Shown: positions 7,070-13,996, numbered from the stretch's first letter. The stretch is 16,038 nucleotides of DNA from Spirochaetaceae bacterium UBA6243 (GCA_002441395.1 DJVZ01000038.1:82846-98883), one strand, 5' to 3'. Notes: generated by a model not told the origin, from the sequence alone. Program-made: numbers and translations.

Positions 7070-8524
7070 TTATTGCAAAATTTCGTTGATCGCCTGCGCA
7101 GCCTGCCTTCCTTCGCCCATCGCAAGAATCACCGTCGCCGACCCCAGCACGATATCGCCGCCCGCGTACACGCGCTCGACGCTCGTTTTCTGTCGTTCAT
7201 CAACAATAATATGTCCATGCCGATCAACTTGCAACTGCGGCGTCGTCTGCGAAATAAGCGGGTTTGATTCGTTGCCGATGGCCACGATCACGGTATCGAA
7301 GGGCATGATTTCTTCGCTTCCGCGGATGGGAACTGGCCGCCGGCGGCCCGAATCATCCGGTTCTCCAAGCTCATAGGACAATACTTCCAGTGCGGCGACC
7401 CGGCCTTTGTCGTCGCCGAGCACGCGTGTCGGGCTCTTCAGAAAATCGAAAATTATGCCTTCCTCTATGGCATGCTCAACTTCTTCGGCGCGGGCGGGCA
7501 TCTCTTCGCGGGTCCTCCGGTAGAGTACACGGACCTCCTCGGCTCCCAGCCTGAGCGCCATGCGCGCGGAATCCATCGCCACATTGCCGCCCCCCAGCAC
7601 CGCGACACGATGGGAGGGATATATGGGAGTACCCGCCTTCCCTTTCATATACGCCTTCAGAAGATTGGCGCGCGTCAAATATTCATTCGCGCTGAATACT
7701 CCCACAAGGTTCTCGCCGGGGATATCCATAAATTTGGGCAAACCCGCCCCCGTGCCGATGAAGACAGCATCGTAGCCATCCTCACGCAGAAGGGAAAGCA
7801 GTGGCCGCGTCCGTCCCACCAAAAAATTGAGTTCAAAATCGACACCCATCGACTCGAGCACCTCCGCCTCGGACTGCACGAGGACTTTGGGAAGCCTGAA
7901 TTCGGGAATGCCATAGACCATGACGCCGCCCGACTTGTGAAAGGCTTCGAAGATGGTGACGTCGTGGCCTTCGCGCCGTACGTCCGCGGCGCAGGTGAGT
8001 CCCGCCGGCCCCGCGCCGACAATCGCCACTTTTCTGCCGGTCGGAGATGCGACATTCGGCACTTCGACCGCGCCGTGAGTTCGCTCATAATCGGCCACAA
8101 AGCGCTCAAGCCTGCCGATCTGGACCGCTTTCCCGACGCTGTGGAGCGCCTTTCCGACGGTGCAGGGCGCCTGGCACTGTGTCTCCTGGGGGCAAACCCT
8201 GCCGCAGATCGAAGGCAGCAAATTTGTCTTCTTTATGATCTTGCCCGCGCCCAGGAAATCTCCTCCTTTAACCTTGCCGATAAATCCGGGAATATCGATG
8301 CGCACCGGGCATCCTGCAATACATGGAGCATTCTTGCATTGGAGACAGCGCTCCGCTTCGAGCATCGCCTGGGCGGGAGTGTAGCCGAGGGCGACCTCGT
8401 CCATGTTGTGGCGCCGCTCCGATGGGTCCTGGGCCGGCATGTCCTGGGGAGGTATCTGCATTCTCACTTTGGGGGTGACCGGTGCAGAACGAAGCCGGGC
8501 AAGTTCCACTTCCGCATTGTCCAT
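7070..8524 (-). CDS. nfnB: NfnB: large subunit of NADH-dependent reduced ferredoxin:NADP+ oxidoreductase (GltA/GltD-like flavoprotein)
   Basis: A 484-residue cytoplasmic iron-sulfur flavoprotein. The N-terminal domain has two [4Fe-4S] cysteine sets: C60, C63, C68, C72 (CLQCKNAPCIAGCP) and C107, C111, C117, C121. It is followed by an FAD-binding GAGPAG (170-175), an NADPH-binding GGGNVA (311-316) and a C-terminal AGGDIV segment that closes the FAD site. The fold is shared by the glutamate synthase small subunit, so that is the main alternative. Coupling to nfnA through adjacent genes, with no glutamate synthase large subunit in the window, favours Nfn. In characterised NfnAB this subunit holds the bifurcating FAD and links NADPH to ferredoxin and NADH. 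The start at 8524 was chosen because AAGGAGGAG lies 6 bases before it. An upstream ATG at 8548 overlaps the nfnA stop (ATGA) and would add 8 residues. Confidence 0.88.
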   Translation of the reverse strand: MDNAEVELARLRSAPVTPKVRMQIPPQDMPAQDPSERRHNMDEVALGYTPAQAMLEAERCLQCKNAPCIAGCPVRIDIPGFIGKVKGGDFLGAGKIIKKTNLLPSICGRVCPQETQCQAPCTVGKALHSVGKAVQIGRLERFVADYERTHGAVEVPNVASPTGRKVAIVGAGPAGLTCAADVRREGHDVTIFEAFHKSGGVMVYGIPEFRLPKVLVQSEAEVLESMGVDFELNFLVGRTRPLLSLLREDGYDAVFIGTGAGLPKFMDIPGENLVGVFSANEYLTRANLLKAYMKGKAGTPIYPSHRVAVLGGGNVAMDSARMALRLGAEEVRVLYRRTREEMPARAEEVEHAIEEGIIFDFLKSPTRVLGDDKGRVAALEVLSYELGEPDDSGRRRPVPIRGSEEIMPFDTVIVAIGNESNPLISQTTPQLQVDRHGHIIVDERQKTSVERVYAGGDIVLGSATVILAMGEGRQAAQAINEILQ

Positions 8525-8544
8525 GATGTACTCCTCCTTGTGGC

Positions 8545-9444
8545 TCATTTTGCGGGCTCCTTTTCCGGCGCGCGGGCGCCATCGCCCTGCGCTTCGAGTT
8601 CCTCGATCCGCATTTCCAGATGACAGCGATCGTGAGCCTCTTTTTCGATCTCTTTATACGTGCCAAGGCGCATCAGCATTCCATCCCAATCGACAAGATG
8701 CGCATCGAATTCCGGGCCGTCCACGCACACAAACTTCGTCGTGCCGCCGATGGAGACGCGGCAGCCCCCGCACATGCCTGTGCCATCGAGCATGATCGTG
8801 TTGAGAGACGCGAGCGTCTTTATGCCGTAGGGACGGGTGGTCTCCGCGCAGAATTTCATCATGATGGGCGGCCCGATCGTGACTACGATATCAGGAGAAG
8901 GCGCTCTTCTGCACAGCTCGCCCAGCGGCTCGGTCACCAGCGCCTTTCGCCCGAAAGAGCCGTCATCGGTCACGACGATGTGCTCATCGGCGATCGCCGC
9001 GAGCTCATCCTGCATGATAAGGAGGTCCTTCGTGCGCGCCCCCGATATGACCGTCACCCTGTTCCCAGCCTCCTTGAGGGCCTTCGCGATGGGATGCAGC
9101 GGCGCGAGCCCTATGCCGCCGCCGACGCAGACCGCCCACCCAAAGCGCTCAATGTGGGTCGGGTTCCCCAGTGGCCCCAGAAGGACAATGCTGTCTCCGG
9201 GATTCTTAAGCGCGAGCTTGTGCGTGCTCGCCCCGACAGTCTGAAAGATGAGAGTGACCGTACCGCGAACAGGGTCTGCGTCCGCGATGGTGAGCGGAAT
9301 GCGCTCCGAAAAATCCTCATCGTACATCACGATGACAAATTGCCCCGCCTTTCGCTCTTGGGCGACAAGAGGCGCCTGTACTTCTATGCGGAATACTTCT
9401 TCCGAAAGCTGGCTTTTTGAGACTATTTTGTGTGTACCGTGCAT
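8545..9444 (-). CDS. nfnA: NfnA: small subunit of NADH-dependent reduced ferredoxin:NADP+ oxidoreductase
   Basis: A 299-residue ferredoxin-NADP reductase-like protein (the SudB/NfnA group). An FAD-binding barrel carries ERIPLTIAD (47-55), a nucleotide-binding GGGIGLAPL (108-116) lies mid-protein, and a C-terminal [2Fe-2S] site has DGTGMCGGC: D220, C225, C228, with C240 in KFVCVDGPEFDAH. An Asp plus three Cys is the ligand set known for NfnA. With NfnB it reversibly couples NADPH oxidation to reduction of NAD+ and ferredoxin by flavin-based electron bifurcation. The ATG at 9444 was chosen because it has GGAG 6 bases upstream and starts the conserved domain; the reading frame stays open upstream to 9564 but that stretch is AT-rich promoter DNA. 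A charged tail of about 20 residues (EELEAQGDGARAPEKEPAK) ends the protein. Confidence 0.88.
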   Translation of the reverse strand: MHGTHKIVSKSQLSEEVFRIEVQAPLVAQERKAGQFVIVMYDEDFSERIPLTIADADPVRGTVTLIFQTVGASTHKLALKNPGDSIVLLGPLGNPTHIERFGWAVCVGGGIGLAPLHPIAKALKEAGNRVTVISGARTKDLLIMQDELAAIADEHIVVTDDGSFGRKALVTEPLGELCRRAPSPDIVVTIGPPIMMKFCAETTRPYGIKTLASLNTIMLDGTGMCGGCRVSIGGTTKFVCVDGPEFDAHLVDWDGMLMRLGTYKEIEKEAHDRCHLEMRIEELEAQGDGARAPEKEPAK

Positions 9445-9525
9445 TTTTGACTCCGCGGGTATTGTAACGGTGTTTTCAGATTCTTGTCCACAAAAAGAAC
9501 CCTTTTTAGGCAAATAAAATGAAGC

Positions 9526-9563
9526 TTTGCAAAATATTTGCATAGTATCGGCGATTGTTTGCA
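9526..9563. promoter_or_regulatory. Three helically phased TTTGCA repeats in the divergent nfnA / polyferredoxin control region
   Basis: TTTGCA occurs at 9526-9531, 9537-9542 and 9558-9563, with start-to-start distances of 11 and 21 bases, about one and two helical turns. The first two also make the palindrome GCAAA-ATA-TTTGC (9529-9541). They lie in the AT-rich gap between the divergent genes (9445-9658). Such phasing suits a regulator binding one DNA face. A TACTAT on the minus strand lies between the second and third copies, so nfnAB transcription could be affected. Confidence 0.4.
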
Positions 9564-9595
9564 ACCAAAATCAAAATGCTATATACATACAAATA

Positions 9596-9601
9596 TATAA
9601 T
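9596..9601 (+). promoter_or_regulatory. Putative -10 element for the polyferredoxin operon
   Basis: A perfect TATAAT lies 57 bases upstream of the ATG at 9659, in a strongly AT-rich tract. No good -35 lies 17 bases upstream (AAAATG there), so activation by a bound regulator is plausible. The TTTGCA repeat array ends 32 bases upstream of the -10. Confidence 0.45.
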
Positions 9602-9658
9602 GCACGCGCAAAAAGCTTGTCTCGTCATTTTTATGCACACAAGGAAGGGGGCTGCGTA

Positions 9659-11104
9659 ATGGCACAAAGAATGCCAAAGATCCAAGTGTTCAGAAGAGTC
9701 GTATTGGGAACCCTGCTCGTCGGTCTCACTGTGTTTACATTTCTGCATCAAAAATTGCAGGGAATTCCCGCCATCGATGCGCTCGATCCGTTTGGGGGGC
9801 TGGAGACACTGTTCAAATGGCTCGCGGGCGGAGATTTCATCAAAAAAATCGAACCCGGGAATATTGTCCTATTAGGGGCGATTGTAGCGCTTGGCATCGT
9901 ACTTTCGCGCTTTTTCTGCGGGTGGCTGTGCGCGTTCGGCGCACTCCAAGGCGTATTCGGCTGGATTGGAAAAAAGCTGTTCAAGCGGCGTTTTGAAGTT
10001 CCGAAGAAACTGGACCGTGTCCTGCGGTGGATGAAATATGTCATTCTGGTGGCGATCATCTATTTCACGTGGAAAACGGGAGAGCTCGTCATTCGTCCCT
10101 ATGATCCCTTGGCCGCGTACGGGCACCTGCCCGCGGGACTGACCGCCGTGTGGACCGAGTTCAAGGTGGGCTTCATCCTCCTCGTTCTGTTCATGGTCCT
10201 TTCGATGTTCTACGAGCGGGCCTTCTGCAAATACGCCTGTCCGCTGGGCGCGGTCAACGCCATACTCAGCCGGGTCCCTCTTTTCAGGATCAAGCGCGAC
10301 AAACCCACCTGCATCTCCTGCTCGAAGTGCGACCGTGTCTGCCCCATGAACATTGATGTGTCTCACGCCGAAAGCGTCAAGTCGCCCGAATGCATCTCCT
10401 GCTTCGAATGTGTCACCGCCTGCCCGACCAAGAAAGATACGCTTGTCGCCACGATTGGAAACAAAAAGACGAAGCTGTGGACCGTGGTGATCATCGGATT
10501 TGCGATTTACGCCGGCGCCGCCCTCATCGGTCAGGTTACGGGGATGCTGAGATTTACCGCTCCTTCTTTGAGTGAACTTTCGGACAAAGGGACACTCAAT
10601 GTCGCGGATATTAAAGGATCGAGCACTTATGAAGAGCTTGTGGGCGCGTTCGGCGTCGACCTCGATCAACTCTACAGAGAGCTCGGCATAGACAAGACAA
10701 AGGTGCCCACAACCTCCATGATCAAGGATACAGGGAAACTGGCGGGCATCGAGGACTTTGAAACCGACCAGGCAAGGGTTGCAGTCGCTAAGCTGCTCGG
10801 CATCCCCTATGAGGGAGAAGGAACTACCCCGACCGAGACGGCCACTCCCGAGGAGACGACCGCCGAACCGGGCGCGGCGGCGTCGGCCGTTTCTTCCGAA
10901 TCGAGCCTGATGATTCCCGAGGGATTCGCACTTGAGGGCACCATGACCATCCAGGATGTGGCAAAGGCGCTCAACGCGACACCTCAGCAGGTCATCGGGA
11001 AACTGGGATTGCCGCAAGATATCCCGCTCGACAAGCCTCTGCGCGAAATGGGCAGCCTGTACGGCTATACAATGCCGCAGCTTAAGGAGAAAATAGCGCA
11101 ATAG
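9659..11104 (+). CDS. NapH/CcoG-type membrane polyferredoxin with duplicated C-terminal domain
   Basis: A 481-residue inner-membrane iron-sulfur protein. Five likely transmembrane segments lie near residues 13-30, 68-100, 124-138, 170-185 and 273-291. The NapH-family cysteines are present: FFCGWLC (C87, C91) at the end of the second segment and FCKYACPLGA (C190, C194) at the end of the fourth. Two [4Fe-4S] motifs follow on the cytoplasmic side: CISCSKCDRVCP (C218-C228) and CISCFECVTACP (C245-C255). The fifth segment would place residues 292-481 outside. That part holds two related helical units (about 316-381 and 423-481) joined by a linker rich in T, E, A and P (385-415). NapH-like proteins pass electrons between quinones or ferredoxin and periplasmic partners; the exact partner is unknown. 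The ATG at 9659 is supported by AAGGAAGGGGG 7 bases upstream; the open frame before it is promoter DNA. Confidence 0.85.
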   Translation: MAQRMPKIQVFRRVVLGTLLVGLTVFTFLHQKLQGIPAIDALDPFGGLETLFKWLAGGDFIKKIEPGNIVLLGAIVALGIVLSRFFCGWLCAFGALQGVFGWIGKKLFKRRFEVPKKLDRVLRWMKYVILVAIIYFTWKTGELVIRPYDPLAAYGHLPAGLTAVWTEFKVGFILLVLFMVLSMFYERAFCKYACPLGAVNAILSRVPLFRIKRDKPTCISCSKCDRVCPMNIDVSHAESVKSPECISCFECVTACPTKKDTLVATIGNKKTKLWTVVIIGFAIYAGAALIGQVTGMLRFTAPSLSELSDKGTLNVADIKGSSTYEELVGAFGVDLDQLYRELGIDKTKVPTTSMIKDTGKLAGIEDFETDQARVAVAKLLGIPYEGEGTTPTETATPEETTAEPGAAASAVSSESSLMIPEGFALEGTMTIQDVAKALNATPQQVIGKLGLPQDIPLDKPLREMGSLYGYTMPQLKEKIAQ

Positions 11105-11114
11105 AGGAGTATCG

Positions 11115-11897
11115 ATGTCCATACCCAACGTGCCGGAAAAGATCGATAGCGAGGCGCTGTTTCGGCCTGCGGATTTCCTGGCGTATCTCGGACGGATCGG
11201 GGTTGCCGTGTCGCACAGGCCGGCGCCCGACGCCGTCATCCTGAGCTATCAAAAGAGCCTCTTTGAGCATGTGCTCGAAACATATCCCTGCGAACGCGCA
11301 AAAGGCTATTTCGGCCGGTTCATCCACTACGTGGACCTGCCAGGCAGCACAAAATCCATCGCGATCGCCGCGGATTTCGGCGTCGGTGCGCCGGCCGCGG
11401 CGGTTGCGCTCGAAGAACTCATCGCGTGGGGAGTCAAGGAGTTTATCTCGATGGGGCTGGCCGGTTCGCTGAGCGAAGATCTGCCTCCAGGATCACTTGT
11501 GGTCTGCGATGGGGCCTTCCGCGATGAAGGCACATCGTATCACTACATTGAAGAAGATGTTCCAGCCTGTCCCGACGCGGCGCTCACCGGGCGGCTTGAA
11601 GCCGCGCTCAGGGACGCGGGGCTGTCGTACGCAAAGGGGCCGACGTGGACCACCGACGCGATCTACCGCGAGACGCCGCTCGAAGTGCGGCGGTTTCGCG
11701 AGAGAGGAGCGCTTGTCGTGGAAATGGAGGCCGCCGCTCTGTTCGCGGTGGCGCAATACCGGGGAGCGCCGCTCGCGTCGTGTTTCTCGGTTTCGGACAC
11801 GCTGGCATATCTGGAGTGGAGGCCCGAGTTCCACGCTAAGCCTACGGTACAGGGGCTTGAAACGCTGTTTTCGTGCGCGGTGCGCGCCTTGCAATAG
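11115..11897 (+). CDS. Nucleoside phosphorylase family protein (uridine phosphorylase-like)
   Basis: A 260-residue cytoplasmic protein of the PNP/UDP phosphorylase superfamily, which splits nucleosides with phosphate to give a base and ribose-1-phosphate. Family landmarks appear in order: FGVGAPAAA (88-96, phosphate loop), GLAGSL (114-119), RDEGTSYHY (136-144), TTDAIYRET (179-187), VVEMEAAALFAVA (201-213, with E203 and E205 for ribose binding) and SVSDT (225-229). The length is normal. The RDEGTSYHY and TTDAIYRE segments recall uridine phosphorylases, but the base specificity is not certain; an MTA/SAH nucleosidase is less likely. The ATG follows AGAGGAG by 5 bases, 10 bases after the polyferredoxin gene, so the two should share a transcript. 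A terminator-like hairpin begins right after the stop codon. A biochemical link between the two genes is not obvious. Confidence 0.85.
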   Translation: MSIPNVPEKIDSEALFRPADFLAYLGRIGVAVSHRPAPDAVILSYQKSLFEHVLETYPCERAKGYFGRFIHYVDLPGSTKSIAIAADFGVGAPAAAVALEELIAWGVKEFISMGLAGSLSEDLPPGSLVVCDGAFRDEGTSYHYIEEDVPACPDAALTGRLEAALRDAGLSYAKGPTWTTDAIYRETPLEVRRFRERGALVVEMEAAALFAVAQYRGAPLASCFSVSDTLAYLEWRPEFHAKPTVQGLETLFSCAVRALQ

Positions 11898-11923
11898 CGT
11901 GCCGGACTCCTCCGTCCGGCGCG
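11898..11923 (+). terminator. Terminator after the nucleoside phosphorylase gene
   Basis: GCCGGAC (11901-11907) and GTCCGGC (11914-11920) form a perfect stem with a 6-base loop, extended outward to 10 pairs (one G-U). It begins at the base after the TAG stop. Only a short TTTT follows after 8 bases, so it may be a weak intrinsic terminator between the convergent genes. Confidence 0.55.
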
Positions 11924-11958
11924 GGCAGCATTTTGGAATCAGGGGGCGTATATAATAA

Positions 11959-11976
11959 TCCCGGTTCAGTTCGGGA
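11959..11976 (-). terminator. Possible weak terminator overlapping the end of the beta-helix gene
   Basis: TCCCG (11959-11963) pairs with CGGGA (11972-11976) across an 8-base loop that contains the TGA stop. On the minus strand it is followed by TTATTATATA, which is A/T-rich but not a T run. The stem is short. Confidence 0.3.
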
Positions 11977-12700
11977 GCCGCATCGCCTGATTTTCAATGC
12001 GGCTCTCGCGGGGCCAGGTTCCCGATACCAGGGACAGGGGCATCACGACACTTCTCTCTCCCAGAATCGTGCCCGGATTGAGCACCGTATTGCAGCCGAT
12101 TTCACATCCGTCGCCGATCAGCGCCCCGAATTTGGGCAGACCCGAGTCGATCCGCTCTTTCGAGCCCAGAGCCCGCGCCGGAACGACTTTCCCGTCGAGC
12201 CTGAAATTCGAGAGAATGACCCCCGCTCCGATATGTGCATGCCAGCCCATGACCGAATCGCCCACGTAATTGAAATGCGGCGCCTGCGCGAGCCCGAGCA
12301 GCACGCAGTGCTTGAACTCGCTCGAGTGTCCGAGCACGGCGCCTTCTCCCGCGAGCACTCCCCCACGGATGTAACAGCCGCTTCGCACTTCGCAGTTTTT
12401 CCCGATCCAGGCCGGGCCGCGGATATAGACGCCTTCTTCGATCGTGCACCCCTCGTCGATAAACATATCGCCTTCGATATGAACCCCGTGCGGGATAAAG
12501 GAACGAATTTTGGGCCCCGAGACGGACTCGAGCTTCGATTGTAAATACGCATCCAGCAGTTTCAGCACATCCCAGGGGAACTCGGCGCTCTCAAAAAGTC
12601 CGAAAAACTCGCTGTGCTTAAGATCCCACAATGCCGGAAAGCGATCGGACTGCCCCTTCAGCGAATCTGCAGAAACGCTCTTTCTTTCACCAGGGTTCAT
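11966..12700 (-). CDS. Left-handed beta-helix protein (GlmU C-terminal domain-like)
   Basis: A 244-residue protein. Residues from about 70 to 225 contain hexapeptide repeats ([LIV]-G-x-x-x-x) typical of a trimeric left-handed parallel beta-helix. The segment SSEFKHCVLL, then PHFNYVGDSVMG (141-152), then IGAGVILSNFRLDG (157-170), closely parallels the GlmU acetyltransferase region (EIK, HLSYIGD, IGAG, N-x-DG). A helical N-terminal part (20-60) precedes it. Likely it acts as an acyltransferase or structural partner for the nucleotidyltransferase encoded just upstream; its ATG overlaps that gene's TGA by 4 bases (12697-12700). GGGAGG lies just before this ATG, so 12700 is preferred to an in-frame GTG or ATG at 12739. 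An acetyl acceptor cannot be assigned from sequence, and an inactive regulatory helix is also possible. Confidence 0.78.
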   Translation of the reverse strand: MNPGERKSVSADSLKGQSDRFPALWDLKHSEFFGLFESAEFPWDVLKLLDAYLQSKLESVSGPKIRSFIPHGVHIEGDMFIDEGCTIEEGVYIRGPAWIGKNCEVRSGCYIRGGVLAGEGAVLGHSSEFKHCVLLGLAQAPHFNYVGDSVMGWHAHIGAGVILSNFRLDGKVVPARALGSKERIDSGLPKFGALIGDGCEIGCNTVLNPGTILGERSVVMPLSLVSGTWPRESRIENQAMRLPN

Positions 12701-13608
12701 GCTCCCTCCCAGAGAGGTGACGGATATACCCCTTCCCAAACAAGTCTGGAAATTCGCTGCCGGGTTTCCTGTAAATCTTCGGGATTCGTAATGCCGAAAC
12801 TCTGGGCGCTCGCGGGGACCATCCGCACGCGTACGGCTTTCTCCCTCATCATGTCCTGCACGATGTCCGGCAGAAAGAATTCCCTGGACTCAAAATTGGC
12901 GGGCTCTGAGAGAAAATTCTTCCACAGTCGCTCGGCGTAGTCAAATATCGATGGGTTAAACCCCCAGAGGTTCATCGAGACCGCCGTCGAGGGCGAGAGC
13001 TCCACAGTTCCTTCTTCTCTTTGTGAGACAAACAGGGAACCGGCGCGCCACACTTTCCTGTGCTCCACAATTTCGCTGAGATAACTCTGTGAATCTATAA
13101 GACAGATCGCCCGCGACACCGAACCGCCCTTTGGAACGACATCGTCGAGCCGGTATCCCGCGAAACAGAACTCGCCGGGGCTCGAGGAGAGATGCGCGCC
13201 GACCTTTTCAAAACCCGGAAGACCATAGTAGTCGTCCGCATTGATCACCGCAAAAGGCCCCTTGCCCTCGAGATGCTTCCGGGCGCACAGGAGCGCGTGC
13301 CCCGTTCCCCAGGGTTTCGCGCGTCCGCTTTTCTCGAACCGGGCGCGCGCCGCCTCGTCCAGCAGAGAGACAGACTTTTGGTACGCGAGTGAATACGATA
13401 CCGACGCCGGCAGGCGGGATAGAATGTTTGCCTTGAAATCCGCCTCGATTTCCGGACGAATCAGAAACACAATGTGGTCGAAGCCCGCGCGGCGCGCATC
13501 GAAAAGAGAATACTCCAACAGAGTCTCCCCCCGCGGGCCAACTCCCACGACCTGTTTTACGCCGCCGAACCTCGCCCCTATTCCGGCGGCGAGCACAAGA
13601 AGCCTCAT
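12697..13608 (-). CDS. Sugar-phosphate nucleotidyltransferase family protein
   Basis: A 303-residue cytoplasmic protein with a Rossmann-like nucleotidyltransferase fold. It begins with the NTP-binding motif LAAGIGARFGGVKQ (6-19), followed by GTGHALL (101-107) and the metal-binding INADDYYG (122-129). Length and motifs match enzymes that make NDP-sugars from a sugar phosphate and NTP; substrate and nucleotide are not readable from sequence. It overlaps the downstream beta-helix gene by 4 bases, and the two together resemble the two halves of GlmU, though the first half is more divergent from GlmU than the second. No Shine-Dalgarno precedes the ATG at 13608, but the sequence after it is the expected N-terminus. 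A promoter-like element ends 6 bases before the ATG, so a leaderless message is possible. Confidence 0.88.
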   Translation of the reverse strand: MRLLVLAAGIGARFGGVKQVVGVGPRGETLLEYSLFDARRAGFDHIVFLIRPEIEADFKANILSRLPASVSYSLAYQKSVSLLDEAARARFEKSGRAKPWGTGHALLCARKHLEGKGPFAVINADDYYGLPGFEKVGAHLSSSPGEFCFAGYRLDDVVPKGGSVSRAICLIDSQSYLSEIVEHRKVWRAGSLFVSQREEGTVELSPSTAVSMNLWGFNPSIFDYAERLWKNFLSEPANFESREFFLPDIVQDMMREKAVRVRMVPASAQSFGITNPEDLQETRQRISRLVWEGVYPSPLWEGA

Positions 13609-13614
13609 GTTTGC

Positions 13615-13643
13615 ATGATGCGTGCCCAGGCCACTCTGGTCAA
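13615..13643 (-). promoter_or_regulatory. Putative leaderless promoter for the nucleotidyltransferase gene
   Basis: On the minus strand, TTGACC (13643-13638) and CATCAT (13620-13615) are separated by 17 bases. A start 7 bases past the -10 falls on the A of the ATG at 13608. The -35 matches consensus at 5 of 6 positions and the -10 at 4 of 6. The lack of a ribosome site before that ATG agrees with a leaderless transcript. Confidence 0.4.
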
Positions 13644-13686
13644 GTCGCGAATCGGCGCATTTTTATGCGATTCTACCGATAGCAGC

Positions 13687-13716
13687 TTGACATCGGCATT
13701 CGACATGTGGTAGATA
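13687..13716 (+). promoter_or_regulatory. Strong putative promoter of the leu operon leader
   Basis: A perfect -35, TTGACA (13687-13692), is followed after 18 bases by TAGATA (13711-13716), which has an extended -10 TG-n at 13708-13710. A start 6 bases past the -10 is 13722, the A of an ATG that opens the leader ORF. This leaves about 325 bases of untranslated or leader RNA before leuA. Confidence 0.65.
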
Positions 13717-13721
13717 CTCGC

Positions 13722-13910
13722 ATGACGTTCGCCGCCGTTTCCGTCAGGGATTCAGAGAACATCGGCATCCGGCCTCTCGGTCCGGACAGCGAGATGCTTC
13801 GGCGCGCGATCTCCGCCTTCGCAACCTCTCTTATAGTCTCCATTTCCATCGCCATTATCATTTCCATCCTCCTGCTTACCCTGGGCCTTACTGGCTCCTC
13901 CGTTTTCTGA
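13722..13910 (+). CDS. Candidate branched-chain amino acid leader peptide of the leu operon
   Basis: A 62-codon ORF ending in TGA at 13908-13910. Its last 26 residues contain 7 Ile, 6 Leu and 2 Val in near-unbroken runs, for example IIISILLL; such enrichment resembles the ilv and leu attenuator peptides of enteric bacteria. The predicted transcription start coincides with the ATG at 13722, so it could be translated from a leaderless message. A shorter 38-residue form from the ATG at 13794 (MLRRAIS) is possible but has only a weak GGA upstream. Slow translation when charged Leu, Ile or Val tRNA is scarce would change how the following stems fold. The alternative is a small membrane protein, since the same stretch could span a membrane. 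It lies 138 bases upstream of leuA. Confidence 0.55.
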   Translation: MTFAAVSVRDSENIGIRPLGPDSEMLRRAISAFATSLIVSISIAIIISILLLTLGLTGSSVF

Positions 13911-13996
13911 CGGCCGCGCGGAGAGAGCCTGACTTCCAGAGGCCGTTTCCGCGTCGCGACACCGGCAGACACAATCTCTCCGCGGACGATCGCGGG
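13911..13996 (+). promoter_or_regulatory. Alternative RNA stems between the leader peptide and leuA
   Basis: Three stems overlap. Stem A pairs CGGCC 13911-13915 with GGCCG 13941-13945. Stem B pairs CGCGGAGAGA 13917-13926 with TCTCTCCGCG 13975-13984, ten perfect pairs. Stem D pairs CCGCG 13980-13984 with CGCGG 13991-13995 around a 6-base loop. B shares bases with D and crosses A, so A plus D excludes B. This is the layout of an attenuator, with A starting right after the leader stop codon. No T tract follows D, so termination would need Rho, or the control would act on translation. The remaining 13997-14048 holds the leuA ribosome site. Confidence 0.45.

Noticed and set aside
9445..9564. N-terminal extension of NfnA to 9564, and of the polyferredoxin protein back to 9527
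   Set aside because: Both run through the AT-rich shared promoter region, lack ribosome sites at their first codons, and precede well-placed starts with ribosome sites at 9444 and 9659.
9872..11239. A 455-codon open frame on the minus strand across the polyferredoxin gene
   Set aside because: It is antisense to a protein with complete iron-sulfur motifs and shows no recognisable domain, so it is a shadow.
13649..13673. Inverted repeat GAATCG ... CGATTC between the divergent promoters
   Set aside because: A 6-base stem with a 13-base loop and a competing 5-base CGCAT/ATGCG stem; no T tract, so not a terminator. It could be an operator, but I have nothing more to support that.
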